A DNA stretch of 64,000 nucleotides from CAADGU01 sp035444285. Its GTDB lineage: Bacteria; Chloroflexota; Anaerolineae; Promineifilales; Promineifilaceae. The stretch covers positions 1 to 64,000 of the forward strand of contig DAOMOK010000024.1 of the NCBI GenBank assembly GCA_035444285.1, given 5' to 3'. Under the pieces are notes generated by a model that saw only the letters and a program-made list of their open reading frames with translations, was not told where the DNA came from and did no database searches. Shown one piece after another: positions 1 to 9,682 of this stretch (position 1 is the first letter of the stretch; every line of letters begins with the position of its first letter). The translations under genes and the position numbers were made by a program.

Positions 1-26
1 TGAACGTTTTCGTTCAAAAATAAGGT

Positions 27-48
27 GACAGGTTTTCTGAAACCTGTC
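27..48. repeat. Inverted repeat of the AGACCTGACAGGTTT family
   Basis: Arms GACAGGTTT (27-35) and AAACCTGTC (40-48) form a hairpin, followed by AGGTCT. The same element occurs at 19365-19427 and, as AGACCTGACAGGTGT, inside the glmS ribozyme at 54643-54676. It overlaps the stop codon of the minus-strand methyltransferase gene, so it may act as its transcription end. Confidence 0.75.
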
Positions 49-583
49 AGGTCTGAACGGAAAGCGTCTGGTGCAAAATGTGATAGACCACAATACTCAA
101 GGCCACATGCACATTCAGCGACAGCCCTTTGCCATACATGGGCAGAAACACAGCGGCATCACAGGCTGACAGCGTGGCTTTGGTGACGCCATGATCCTCG
201 TGGCCGACCACCAGGCAGGTTTTGGGTGAATAAGCAAATTCGTGGTAGGGCACGGCCGTGTCCGCCAACTCCACCGCCACCACCTGATAGCCCCGTGATT
301 TCAGGTCTTGCACGGCCGTGACCGGGTCCGCCTCATACCGCCAGGGAATGCGTAAACTTTTGTACCGCCCCACCTTCTCAATGGTCGCGTTTGGCGGCGT
401 GGGTGTAATGCCCGTCAGCACCAGTTCCGTCATGCCCGCGCCATCGGCCACCCGGAAAATCGAGCCGACATTGGCCGGGTACTCCACACTTTGCAGCAGC
501 CCCACCAGGTCTACATTCGGCCGGTGCTGCCGTTTATAGTCGCGTAAAAAACGTTTGAGATCAGTGCCGATGAGGGGTTTCAT
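47..583 (-). CDS. TrmH/SpoU-family RNA 2'-O-methyltransferase
   Basis: A 178-residue SAM-dependent ribose methyltransferase of the SPOUT (trefoil-knot) class, probably acting on tRNA or rRNA. The three SpoU motifs are present: NVGSIFRVADGAGM near residue 38, LVVGHEDHGV near 124, and LPMYGKGLSLNVHVALSIVVY near 147, which form the SAM-binding knot. The length is that of a bare catalytic domain with no N-terminal RNA-binding extension, so the exact target cannot be named. The TGA stop at 47-49 lies inside the AGACCTGACAGG repeat, so the last residues (VQT) are repeat-encoded. No strong ribosome binding site is seen before the ATG. Confidence 0.85.
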   Translation of the reverse strand: MKPLIGTDLKRFLRDYKRQHRPNVDLVGLLQSVEYPANVGSIFRVADGAGMTELVLTGITPTPPNATIEKVGRYKSLRIPWRYEADPVTAVQDLKSRGYQVVAVELADTAVPYHEFAYSPKTCLVVGHEDHGVTKATLSACDAAVFLPMYGKGLSLNVHVALSIVVYHILHQTLSVQT

Positions 584-594
584 AAGAGAGGTAG

Positions 595-653
595 TCGGTT
601 ATCGGTTATCGTTATGTTCACCGATTACCGATTACAGTTTACCGATTACGGAT
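595..653. repeat. Heptad repeat array (CGGTTAT / ACCGATT)
   Basis: Degenerate 7-bp units, CGGTTAT on the left and ATTACCG on the right, arranged as an inverted repeat. The array lies between the methyltransferase and NTPase genes (both minus strand) and supplies the TAA stop of the NTPase gene at 646-648. It belongs to the heptad family seen throughout the window. Confidence 0.75.
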
Positions 654-3168
654 CATACGCGCGGTGCAGGGCGTACCAGGCTTCAAAGGCGGCGTGGCGC
701 ACGGCCGTGTCCACATTACCATCTTGCGCCGCAGCCAACAGCGCCGGCATGGCTTCTTTGGCCGGTAATTGCGCCAACAGTCGCGCCGCTACCAGCCGTG
801 TTGGCACATCGGCCCCCTCGGTAAACAGCGCCGTCACAAAGGCTACGGCTGCCACCCCCGATGGCGCCCGTTTTCCCTGCGCCCGCAGCATATCTTCCAA
901 CCAGGGTTGGTCGGCGGCGCGCACCGGTCGCCAGGGCTGCGGCAGCCGGCGGCGGCGTATCGTCTCCAGGCCACCGGCAGCAGCCGTGCGCACAAACCAT
1001 TCACTGTCGTTGTGTTCCAGGTCTACCAACAGCGCCTCTACCCAACTCTCATCCAACACAGACAGCCCGTGGACGGCTACCCGCCGCACCTGTATATCCT
1101 CCTCTTTCACCGCTTCCTGCAAAATTTCCAGCCCCGGCCCACCATTTTGGGCCAGCAGTTCGGCCGTGAGCAGCCCCATGTCTTCATTATCGCCGATGAG
1201 CGACTGCACCAACGGCCGTTCCGCCAGCGGATCAGATTGACGCAATGCCAGACCGTATACGGCCGTGAAGCGCACTACCATGTCCTCATCCGCCAGCCGC
1301 TCCGCCAACAACCCCATCACTTTATCATCGATCAGGGCGGGCAGCACGGCCGTGCCCATCTGCCGCATCAAGGGGTCAGAACGGGCCAACAACTGCTCCA
1401 CAAATTTCAACAAGCCATCCTCACCCGTCAGCGCCAGCGCCGCCAGCGCCCGCAGACGCAGCGCCGGTAGTTGGTCTGGTTGGCGCGCCAACTGCCCCAG
1501 GTTGATCATCACCTGTCGCCGCCAGTTACCATTGGCGCCGGTATAGGGCAGCCAGGCCGCCACCTGAAACCAACCATCATGCGCCGGGTCAACATCACCA
1601 ACTTTCAGCCAATACTCAGCCGCTTCCGCCGGATCGGCCAGCGCCGCGAAGTGAGACCACACGCCGCGCCACTGTGTATCCACCAGATACTCTTCCAGGC
1701 CGCCGCTGCCCTGCCCGGCCAGATGCGCTGCTGCCAGATAATCGCGCAACACCGTGCTGCGCACTCCCATTTGCCCACCGCCCCAACGCACAAACAGGCG
1801 GCTTTGCGCCAATGAACGGCGCAGTCGGGTCACTTGGGCTTTGTTCGGTTCGGCCGGGGTCGTGTTATCAGGCGAATCGGCTGTCGGCGTGCCTTTGGGC
1901 CGGGCGGCGGCAGTCGCCAAGGCCACCACCTGGTCGGCAGACATGGTCATCTGACCGCTATTAAGCAGGTGATAAGCCAATTCTTGCCAGAAGGTCAGAA
2001 TATCATCCGGTAATGGCGCGAAGGATTCCCCCTTTTTGCGCGGTTGGAAAAGACCCAAGGCCAACGGCAGCCAGTTAACACGATAAGCGGCCGTTTCGCC
2101 GTCAGCCGGATTCTCCGCCAGTGCTGCCAGCCACAACCGCAGCGTTGTTTCCAGCGCAGTCTGGCCTGGCTGCCACCAAGATTCCAGAGGGGGCGCGGCC
2201 TGCCCGGAGCCTGCCGAAGGAGCCGTCAATCCCAATTTTTCTGACCACCGGGCTAGATACTGCTGCGCCTGACCAATGCGCCAGGGTTGGATGACAGTGC
2301 GGCTAAAACCGAGGGGCAATAAGTCGCCATAACCATCAAGGACGGCCGTAGCAAATACGCGCGTCTTACCATGAGTAGCCAGAAAAGCGCGCAGCCAGGC
2401 CAATGCCAGCGGCTGCTGCGCCGGCGACAATTCCGCCCAGCCGTCTAGCAGCAAGAAAAGCTGGTCGGCTGCCAGTTTGCGGCGCAGCATCTCGCCAATA
2501 CCGGGAGAGGTGAGCGGGCTGCTCCGTTTTTGCAAAGCGGTAATGAGCGGGGTCAGGGGGTCGGGTACGGCCGTGTCTGCATCGGTTGGCGCTGGCGGCG
2601 GTGTCCACTCTACTTCGGCCAGGTGCAGAAAAACCGGAACAATGTCAGCAAACGCTTTATCTGGGCCGGTAGGGGCAGCTACCGCCAGACGATAGGCCAG
2701 ATAAGCCAACAGGCTGCTTTTGCCAGAACCGGGTGCGCCACAGATGAGGACGCGACGGCCGTCGCGCAGCAGATGCTCCACCGTCGTCAGCGGCAGCACA
2801 GGCGCGCCCACCCGCCCGGCCAATTCCGGCCACAGCCAGGCCAACTGCACCGCCCCTCGCTGCCCGGTCAGGATGCTGTCATCCTCCAGCGGCGCAGTCA
2901 GGTAAGGTGGCACAAAGACCTGATCCAGTGTGCCCCAGTCAGCGCCGAGATGGTAGTTTTGGGCGTATACGGCCGTTTCCCCTTGAAAACGCGCCTCCAC
3001 CCCAGACCGCATTCGGCCAATATGCCCATCCAGCCAGCCACGCGCCCGCCGCGCCTGCTGCCGCAGCCAGGGTAACAACCGTACAAACAGGAACGCCAGC
3101 CCAATTCCCAGGAGCAACCCCAGGAGGAGGGAAGGTGTATCAGGTCGCCAGGCGGTGATGTTTTGCAT
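646..3168 (-). CDS. Membrane-anchored NACHT-like NTPase with HEAT-like repeats
   Basis: About 840 residues. One hydrophobic segment (about residues 14-36) is followed by a basic stretch, so the protein is probably anchored with its bulk in the cytoplasm. Next comes a P-loop (CGAPGSGKSSLLAYLA, about 145-160) and a Walker B-like LFLLLDGWAEL about 100 residues later, the arrangement of NACHT/STAND NTPases. The last roughly 300 residues are alpha-helical repeats of HEAT/PBS-lyase type (for example MGTAVLPALIDDKVMGLLAE, then DEDMVVRFTAVYGLALRQ). STAND proteins act as signal or defence switches; no effector domain is recognised, so the role here is unknown. ATG at 3168 is preferred over TTG at 3180. 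Several ACGGCCGT octamers lie in the gene. Confidence 0.75.
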   Translation of the reverse strand: MQNITAWRPDTPSLLLGLLLGIGLAFLFVRLLPWLRQQARRARGWLDGHIGRMRSGVEARFQGETAVYAQNYHLGADWGTLDQVFVPPYLTAPLEDDSILTGQRGAVQLAWLWPELAGRVGAPVLPLTTVEHLLRDGRRVLICGAPGSGKSSLLAYLAYRLAVAAPTGPDKAFADIVPVFLHLAEVEWTPPPAPTDADTAVPDPLTPLITALQKRSSPLTSPGIGEMLRRKLAADQLFLLLDGWAELSPAQQPLALAWLRAFLATHGKTRVFATAVLDGYGDLLPLGFSRTVIQPWRIGQAQQYLARWSEKLGLTAPSAGSGQAAPPLESWWQPGQTALETTLRLWLAALAENPADGETAAYRVNWLPLALGLFQPRKKGESFAPLPDDILTFWQELAYHLLNSGQMTMSADQVVALATAAARPKGTPTADSPDNTTPAEPNKAQVTRLRRSLAQSRLFVRWGGGQMGVRSTVLRDYLAAAHLAGQGSGGLEEYLVDTQWRGVWSHFAALADPAEAAEYWLKVGDVDPAHDGWFQVAAWLPYTGANGNWRRQVMINLGQLARQPDQLPALRLRALAALALTGEDGLLKFVEQLLARSDPLMRQMGTAVLPALIDDKVMGLLAERLADEDMVVRFTAVYGLALRQSDPLAERPLVQSLIGDNEDMGLLTAELLAQNGGPGLEILQEAVKEEDIQVRRVAVHGLSVLDESWVEALLVDLEHNDSEWFVRTAAAGGLETIRRRRLPQPWRPVRAADQPWLEDMLRAQGKRAPSGVAAVAFVTALFTEGADVPTRLVAARLLAQLPAKEAMPALLAAAQDGNVDTAVRHAAFEAWYALHRAYDP

Positions 3169-3255
3169 CGTTATGTTCAAAAAAGACAGGTTTATGTGAT
3201 CGTGGTGGGGGAGATTATAACAAAGGATTTACGGCCGTGCCGCAAGTAAACAACA

Positions 3256-3289
3256 AAAAAGGGTGGCCTCGGCTGAGACCACCCTTTTT
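3256..3289 (-). terminator. Rho-independent terminator of the subtilase gene
   Basis: Arms AAAAAGGGTGG (3256-3266) and CCACCCTTTTT (3279-3289) flank a 12-nt loop. Read on the minus strand, the GC stem is followed by a U tract, as expected downstream of the minus-strand gene ending at 3348. Confidence 0.85.
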
Positions 3290-3293
3290 GTGG

Positions 3294-3324
3294 CGAGAGT
3301 GAGCCGGTATCAGGCTCACTCTCG
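3294..3324 (-). terminator. Second hairpin behind the subtilase gene
   Basis: Perfect 12-bp arms CGAGAGTGAGCC and GGCTCACTCTCG with a 7-nt loop, lying between the stop codon of the subtilase gene and its U-tailed terminator. It probably protects the 3' end of the mRNA or helps termination. Confidence 0.7.
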
Positions 3325-3347
3325 TCCGCTGACGATTGTTCTCGCTG

Positions 3348-6300
3348 TTATGGCTTGAGAATAATCGGTAGATAGATGTAGGTATCGGTGTCTACGATCT
3401 CGACGACGGCCGTTGTGGTCAGGTCAACTGACCCAGTGACCGTATCATCGGTCTGCGAAGTAGCCGTCACCGTGGCCGTGTCTGTGTCGCCATCGGCAGC
3501 CGAAGCCGGGATGTCTACATGCACCATCACCGACCCACTGGCCCCGGCAGCTAAGGTGATGCTGGTCACAGCCGGCGTGGTCGTCCAGGTATTACCGCTT
3601 ACCGTCACGTCGAAGGTGTCTTCCACGTTACCGGTGTTGGTAATCCAGACCATGTACATCACCGTTGTGCCGGCATCGCCAGACAGATCAGCATCTTCCG
3701 CTGCCACTTCCACGCCATAGGCCGCCGGCAAAACCGTCAACGTCACTGGCACTTCCACACGGGGCGTATCCGGGTCGTTGCTGTCCACGCACAACAGTCC
3801 GGTGTAATCGCCCGCATCCAGACCGGTAGAGTCGAAGGTAACTGTTACCGTGGCGCTGTCACCACCTGCTGTTGTACCGTTATCCGGTGACACACTCAAC
3901 CAGGGCAGGTCGGTGGGAACATCACAGGGGGGCGGCGGCGGCGCCATCAGGGAGACGTTGTCATAGTAAACGGCCGAAGCGCCATTAGCATAGAGGTCAA
4001 CCGCCCCGATATTGGCGATTCCACCACCGCTTACTTCGCCCGTCCACGTGCCCGCATAGAGCATCTGCCCGTCATAGTAGAATGTCTGGGTATCGTTATC
4101 CAGGTCTATCTCAACCCGGATTTCAACCCATTCACCCTTGATGAGCGGCAGGGTGCCACCAGACGCACCGCCATCATTGATTACCGAGTCGCTTACTGAG
4201 CTGAACATGACCTGGGTAGACCAGTTCATCGTGGTACCGGCGTCATTATACTGGTTGAGCATAATGAAGTAGCTCTCACCAACAAAGTCTGTGGGCACAT
4301 ACTGCCAGGCAGTATAGGTCCAGAAGCCGCTGGTGTAGCCACTGTACTCATGGACCAGGTCGCTGCCGCCCAAGATCTCAACCGAGTTGGGAGCGCTGAC
4401 AGCATAGGTATCGCGCACAAAGGCGCCGGCGCCGGGATCATTGAACCATCCCTTCCACCCACCTTGACCGTGAATCTGGCTATCTGTGGCATAGCTATCG
4501 AAGTCGTCAGACCAGTTTCCGCCAAACAGGCCAGCGCTGGCTGCTTCCGTAACCGTCCAGGTCAGGTCGGCCGTGCCGACGTTGCTGATGGTCAGGTCTT
4601 CACTGCTGGTGCTGTCAGGCGGTTGGCTGCTGCTCAGGCTGGTCGGCGCCACGACAATATCCGGCAGATCGGACGAAACGGTCAGGGTCAACGGTACATA
4701 TACCTCTGGGGCGGCCGGATCATTGCTGCTGATGCACAGATCACCGGTGTACGTGCCGCCATCCAGACCCGTTGAGTCGAAGGTAACGTCAACAGTGCTG
4801 CTGCCGCCAGCGGCTGTAGAACCGCCAGTCGGGGATACACTGGCCCACGGGATGTCATTTGGCGTGCAACCACCACCGCCGCCGCCAACATTACCGGTCA
4901 CATTCATGACGATGTGCATGTTGGGGAAGCCAATGGCAGCCGTGTCGGTGGGTTGAGTCACACCACAAGCTGCGGCCGCGAGATAGCTTGGCCCCGTCTG
5001 CCCCAGGTTGTTGGAGCCGATAAAGAAGCTGTTACCAGCCGTCTGACCATCGGGCGTGAATATCTCTACCACCAACAGCGAACCTGCCGGAGCAGTGGCA
5101 GCCACCGGCGCATCGTAAATGCTGAGTGTCTGATTCGGCACACTCAAATTGGCAGAGCCAATAGTGGTGAGGTTAGCAAAGATGAAGGGGCCACTCAGCG
5201 TATGCAGTTTGACTTCCACCGGTTGGGAACCGGTAGCGCCGTTCGCCAGCTCAACGCCGAAGGAGACATTGGTGATATTAAAGTCTTCAGTAATACCGAA
5301 GGCTACCAGATCAAAGACACGGAAGTAGCTGTTGTCCGCGTGCAAACCACCAGCATTACACGAAACCGAGTTCCCCGAGACAATGGTTTGTGAAGTGGAG
5401 TGGGTTATTGTCGTCGCGCCTTCGGCTGCAGCCGGTGGCAACACCGCCGACTGGCTGCTGGCGCCGGTCGCACGGCCGTTTGCCGACAGTGAGTTGTCAC
5501 CAATGGTCAATGTCGGGGGTGCGGCCGTTTCCACCACACGGGATGAGCCAACCGGCAAACGCAATGCACCTTCTTCGACAATCGTCCAGTTCAGGGCTGT
5601 GTCACCCAGGTTACTGATGGTCAAAGGTTGAACAACGGTGGTATCCGGAGCCTGTAGACTTTCCAGGCTATCCGGGCTAACGTCAATAATGGGGCCAACA
5701 GGCGCTTGCGCCGGAATCACGGCCACAGGCATGTGCGCGGCTGGCACACTACCACCGCCACCAGTTGTTACAACCACATCATCAATCCACCAGGTGTGGG
5801 CAAAAGTGCCGCCATAACGGAATGCCAGACAAGCGGTCTCTCCATCGTAGGCAGACAGGTTAATAGAAACCGGCGTAGCGCGCCAGGCATTATTGGGGAT
5901 ATCTGGTGTTTCCAGCAGTTCCACAAAATCACCATCGGCCGGGTCACAGCTTGCTGTAGAAATCCACACGCCGCTGTAAACATAATCATCCATCCACTGG
6001 CCGCGATCATAGTAGGTCAAGGTGGAACCATCTAAAGCCAGCGGCGGTGTCACCAGCCAATCATCCTGGTTGCCCTCGGCCGAACCGCCAAATATACGGC
6101 GTGCAGAAGCAGGAGGACTGAAGGACTGCGCTGTATCACGGATCCATGTGGTTGTACCGGCGCCTGCCAGCTTATAAACTGCCCAGTCCGTTGGCGGGAA
6201 GGTAGCGTCGCTGAATTGCTCATTCAACAGATCGACCATCGGGGCAGCCAGTGGAGATGCGGGTTCAATGTTTACCTGGGCGAATGTCCAGGCGCCCAGA

Positions 6301-8516
6301 GCCGCGCCGGTCACGTCCAGATCAATGGTGATGACCTGTGTGCCACCCGCCGCCAATGTAAAGTTGGCCGGTGTGACGGTGCCGGTGACGCCGGCCGGGC
6401 CGGTTACCGTTGCATTGTATTCCTGGGCTGTACCCAAAACGCTGCGCAGGGTGCGCGTCCAGGTGCAGGTGCCGGCGCAAGCATTGTTGGCCAGGCTGGG
6501 CAGGTTGAGCAGTTTGGGATCGCCGCCTGAGGCCGGGTTAGCGGCCACGTACTCGGCGTTGGTAACATCGAGAACAAAGCCAACGTCGCTGGCAGTCACC
6601 AGGTTGACACGGCCGGCGCCGATGTCAAAGGGATCGGCCGGCGTCACATTGTCTTGTTTATCCAGAGTGGTGATACCCGTCATCATCAAAGCGGATTTCA
6701 CTTCGGCCGGCGTCCAGGTGGGGTGCATGGCCCGGATGAGGGCAGCAGCGCCAGCGGCGTGCGGGCTGGACATGGAGGTACCGCTAATGATATTAAATTC
6801 AGGTGGTGTGCTGAAACCAGCAACATAAGCGGCCAGAATGTTCAGACCCGGCGCTGACACATCGGGTTTGATGAGGTTTGCCAATCCAGGCACAGTACCG
6901 CCAGCCGGGCCGCGCGAGCTAAAGCTGGCCATGTTGTCGCCATAGGCGGCATCGTAATCCACCGAACCACCCGTGATGCGCCCTGTGTCGCCTGTACCAG
7001 CAGCCATCCACGCTTTCAGCGCCACACCATCAGCATAGCTAATGTGCGTGGCGGGTAAAACATGCGTATCCGCGTTCAGACTGGCGGCGCTGTTGGCGTC
7101 ATTGGCCAGGACCATACCGCCACCGCCTGCATTCAACACGTTTTGGCCTTTTTCTACACGGCCGATAACGCCACGGTCACAGACCACAATTTCGCCGCTG
7201 AACGTGCCAGCCGGGAAGGGATTGCAAAGTGGGTTGTTGTAAGGGGCATCACCAGCATACACCATTGTCGCCGGACCAAAACCAGCGGCAGCGCTTTCGC
7301 CCAGGATGTCGGGCAGCGACCCGCTGCTATTGCTCAGGTCTACCACCGAGTTGAGGACTGCCCGGTTGTGGGTGCTGGCAGCTACGGTCATGATCCAGGG
7401 GCCCTGGTGGCCAACCGTACCCGCGCCGGGGCCAGAGTTACCGGCGGAGTTGGCCGGGAAAACGCCGGCAGCGACGGCATTGAGGAAAGCTACGGCCGTG
7501 GTCTCCACATAAGGATTGGTACCACCACTGATGGAGTAATTGGTCACATCCACACCATCAATCACCGCCTGATTAACAGCGGCGGTCGTAGAGGAAGTGG
7601 GGCAAGAAGGTACACAAACCTGGTAAGCGATGATGTTGGCATGGGGGGCTACACCGGAGACAGAGGCAAAGGTGTAGTCGGCAGTTGGCGCATACAAAAT
7701 GGGGTCTTCCAGGTAGTTACCGGCTACCGTGCTGGCGGTATGGCTGCCGTGCCCATCGGCATCTTCGGGGTTTGTCGAAGCTGGATGCAAAGCCCAGGCG
7801 CCAATCAACTTGTCATTACAAAATGAGGGATTGGCTACACAGTAACCGACATAGTTCCCAGAACCAAACGGATTGGTATGGTCATATCCATCATCACCCA
7901 CATCGGCAAAAGAGGGATGGCCGGAGTTGATACCAGTATCAATGATACCAACAATAATCCCTTCACCCTTGGAACCGCCAGCGGCGTCCCAAATCGTTTC
8001 GGCGCCAATGAAGGCAGGGCCGGCGTCGGTCAAAATCTCTTCTAAACCTTCACGGTAAAGAAGAATGACACCTTCCATGTCGGCAACGCGGGCCGCTTCG
8101 GCGGGGGAGAGGTATGCTGCCACCCCGTTATAGGCGTGGCGATAAGTGAAGCTGATGTCCACGCTGCGGCCAAGCTCGCTGTTCATGGCCGCGATAAACT
8201 GGTCTTGTTTGTCGGCCAGGTATTGTTCGTAAGCCAGGCTGGCAGGGCTTTTGGCGTCTAGCTTGCGGGCGCCGGTGGCCAGGGGGCTGGTTGCCTCCAG
8301 GCCGGCAATACCGCCAGTGTACGTAGCCAGAGGTTCGCCTGTTAATTGAATAATGTAAATGGCGGATTCTGTTTCGCCTTCGGCTTCGTTGTAGACACGG
8401 GCGTGGCCGCTGCTATCCGGCGACGCGCTCTTGGCTTCGGGTTGGGCCGAGGCCACCGATGCCATGGCTACAAATGCCACCAATAATGCTAAAACAATCC
8501 AAACTTTCGATTTCAT
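3348..8516 (-). CDS. Secreted multidomain subtilisin-like serine protease (S8)
   Basis: A 1722-residue exported protease. Residues 1-24 are a Sec signal peptide (hydrophobic core, ASA end). An I9-type propeptide-like segment (about 52-155) precedes the S8 catalytic domain with Asp193 (IIDTGINSGHP), His256 (DGHGSH) and Ser581 (SGTSMSSPHAAG). A PA-type insert lies at roughly 410-510. After the catalytic domain come a MAM/choice-of-anchor-like segment, three copies of an Ig-like module beginning IDVSPDSLESLQ / IVVAPTSLSSSQ, and a further lectin-like segment. The C-terminus is TYIYLPIILKP, a tail shared with the GH44 protein at 29616. ATG follows GGAGGAAGACTAA. It probably digests extracellular protein. 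Confidence 0.92.
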   Translation of the reverse strand: MKSKVWIVLALLVAFVAMASVASAQPEAKSASPDSSGHARVYNEAEGETESAIYIIQLTGEPLATYTGGIAGLEATSPLATGARKLDAKSPASLAYEQYLADKQDQFIAAMNSELGRSVDISFTYRHAYNGVAAYLSPAEAARVADMEGVILLYREGLEEILTDAGPAFIGAETIWDAAGGSKGEGIIVGIIDTGINSGHPSFADVGDDGYDHTNPFGSGNYVGYCVANPSFCNDKLIGAWALHPASTNPEDADGHGSHTASTVAGNYLEDPILYAPTADYTFASVSGVAPHANIIAYQVCVPSCPTSSTTAAVNQAVIDGVDVTNYSISGGTNPYVETTAVAFLNAVAAGVFPANSAGNSGPGAGTVGHQGPWIMTVAASTHNRAVLNSVVDLSNSSGSLPDILGESAAAGFGPATMVYAGDAPYNNPLCNPFPAGTFSGEIVVCDRGVIGRVEKGQNVLNAGGGGMVLANDANSAASLNADTHVLPATHISYADGVALKAWMAAGTGDTGRITGGSVDYDAAYGDNMASFSSRGPAGGTVPGLANLIKPDVSAPGLNILAAYVAGFSTPPEFNIISGTSMSSPHAAGAAALIRAMHPTWTPAEVKSALMMTGITTLDKQDNVTPADPFDIGAGRVNLVTASDVGFVLDVTNAEYVAANPASGGDPKLLNLPSLANNACAGTCTWTRTLRSVLGTAQEYNATVTGPAGVTGTVTPANFTLAAGGTQVITIDLDVTGAALGAWTFAQVNIEPASPLAAPMVDLLNEQFSDATFPPTDWAVYKLAGAGTTTWIRDTAQSFSPPASARRIFGGSAEGNQDDWLVTPPLALDGSTLTYYDRGQWMDDYVYSGVWISTASCDPADGDFVELLETPDIPNNAWRATPVSINLSAYDGETACLAFRYGGTFAHTWWIDDVVVTTGGGGSVPAAHMPVAVIPAQAPVGPIIDVSPDSLESLQAPDTTVVQPLTISNLGDTALNWTIVEEGALRLPVGSSRVVETAAPPTLTIGDNSLSANGRATGASSQSAVLPPAAAEGATTITHSTSQTIVSGNSVSCNAGGLHADNSYFRVFDLVAFGITEDFNITNVSFGVELANGATGSQPVEVKLHTLSGPFIFANLTTIGSANLSVPNQTLSIYDAPVAATAPAGSLLVVEIFTPDGQTAGNSFFIGSNNLGQTGPSYLAAAACGVTQPTDTAAIGFPNMHIVMNVTGNVGGGGGGCTPNDIPWASVSPTGGSTAAGGSSTVDVTFDSTGLDGGTYTGDLCISSNDPAAPEVYVPLTLTVSSDLPDIVVAPTSLSSSQPPDSTSSEDLTISNVGTADLTWTVTEAASAGLFGGNWSDDFDSYATDSQIHGQGGWKGWFNDPGAGAFVRDTYAVSAPNSVEILGGSDLVHEYSGYTSGFWTYTAWQYVPTDFVGESYFIMLNQYNDAGTTMNWSTQVMFSSVSDSVINDGGASGGTLPLIKGEWVEIRVEIDLDNDTQTFYYDGQMLYAGTWTGEVSGGGIANIGAVDLYANGASAVYYDNVSLMAPPPPPCDVPTDLPWLSVSPDNGTTAGGDSATVTVTFDSTGLDAGDYTGLLCVDSNDPDTPRVEVPVTLTVLPAAYGVEVAAEDADLSGDAGTTVMYMVWITNTGNVEDTFDVTVSGNTWTTTPAVTSITLAAGASGSVMVHVDIPASAADGDTDTATVTATSQTDDTVTGSVDLTTTAVVEIVDTDTYIYLPIILKP

Positions 8517-8962
8517 TTAGTCTTCCTCCAAAATTGTCTGGACAGCGGCAACTCTTGATAATGTGTGAAAATCACAGGGGGGTGAATGCCGCTCACAGTA
8601 ATTCTACTTGCTTTATGTCAATTCTTTGTTTCTCTCTGGATAGTTCACCTCCTTTTGGTCTTGTTGTTGTGACAGGCAAAACCTATCAAGGTCATTTACA
8701 ACCTTGCTCCCGTTATTTGCTTAACCAGGGCAATGGGGGATTTTTTTGAGATTAGGATATAACCAGGTATATGGTGCTACCTTCTCTTCCATGTTGCTTT
8801 GTTGGGCTGTGAAAACAAGCTGCAATGTGCAAAAAGTTTGTTTCATGCAAGTGTGAGGTAAGTAATAGAGCGATTCAATGGGTACAGAAGTGACGCTATT
8901 TTAGGAGTTTTCTGCCTTTCGTCAAATTCAAGTTTGGCAAGAGACCTGATTTTTGACAAATT
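8517..8962. other. Intergenic region upstream of the subtilase gene
   Basis: About 450 bp, more AT-rich than its surroundings, between gmk (ending at 8963 on the minus strand) and the start of the subtilase gene. It probably holds the subtilase promoter, but no convincing -35/-10 pair was found. No gene, hairpin or heptad array is seen. Confidence 0.6.
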
Positions 8963-9586
8963 TTAGAGAACGATAGGCCTTTGGTTGACGCGGCAGTGGG
9001 CGGCGGTGATGATGCTGAGGATCTGGTTCACGGCCGTGTCCTGCTGCTCTTCCGCATTGACAATCCAGTAGTCAAATTCGTGGATACGTTTCATTTCCTG
9101 GCGGGCGGTGGCAATGCGCAAATTTAAGCCTTCAGATGTTTCGGATTTGCGTTCACGCAACCGATCAACCAGCTCTTCTTCGGAATTGGTGGTCAGAAAG
9201 ATGGTGATGGCATTGGGGATCAGCTTGCGAATGGTGGCTGCGCCCTGCACGTCTACGCGCATAATCACATCTCGTCCACTGGCCAGGGCATCCCGAATTT
9301 GTTGTTTGGGAATGCCTTTGTAGTCGTTATACACCACCGCATACTCCAACAGTTCGTTGTTTTCAATCATCTCGGCAAACTGGTCGCTGCTGAGAAAGAT
9401 GTAATCCTGGCCATCCACTTCACCGGGCCGTGGCGGCCGGGTGGTGGCGGTGACCACAAAATAGAAGGCTTCGGCCCGGCTCTCAATCACCAGGCGAGCA
9501 ATAGTATCTTTGCCCACGCCGGACGGGCCAGAAATGACGATCAATAAAGGGTAATTTTTGCGTTCATACAACACTTTATCTACCAT
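8963..9586 (-). CDS. gmk: Guanylate kinase
   Basis: 207 residues, the usual length for the family. It phosphorylates GMP to GDP with ATP in purine nucleotide synthesis and salvage. The P-loop is SGPSGVGKDT (about 19-28; Asp replaces the more common Ser/Thr after Lys), followed by the GMP-binding block TATTRPPRPGEVDGQDYIFLS and the lid region with RLRERKSET. It stands alone, divergent from the zinc-ribbon gene at 9683. Confidence 0.95.
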   Translation of the reverse strand: MVDKVLYERKNYPLLIVISGPSGVGKDTIARLVIESRAEAFYFVVTATTRPPRPGEVDGQDYIFLSSDQFAEMIENNELLEYAVVYNDYKGIPKQQIRDALASGRDVIMRVDVQGAATIRKLIPNAITIFLTTNSEEELVDRLRERKSETSEGLNLRIATARQEMKRIHEFDYWIVNAEEQQDTAVNQILSIITAAHCRVNQRPIVL

Positions 9587-9590
9587 ATGA

Positions 9591-9619
9591 TTTGCACCAA
9601 GAGGCTGTCTCCGTATAAT
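9591..9619 (+). promoter_or_regulatory. Candidate promoter of the FmdB-like gene
   Basis: TATAAT at 9614-9619 with TTTGCA at 9591-9596, spacer 17 nt. This places transcription about 55 nt before the ATG at 9683, between two divergent genes. The -35 match is only partial. Confidence 0.5.
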
Positions 9620-9682
9620 GAGTTTCCCATTTATAACAAGATTGGTGTTTACGGACTATAAAAAAAGAGGGTGTAAAAATTT

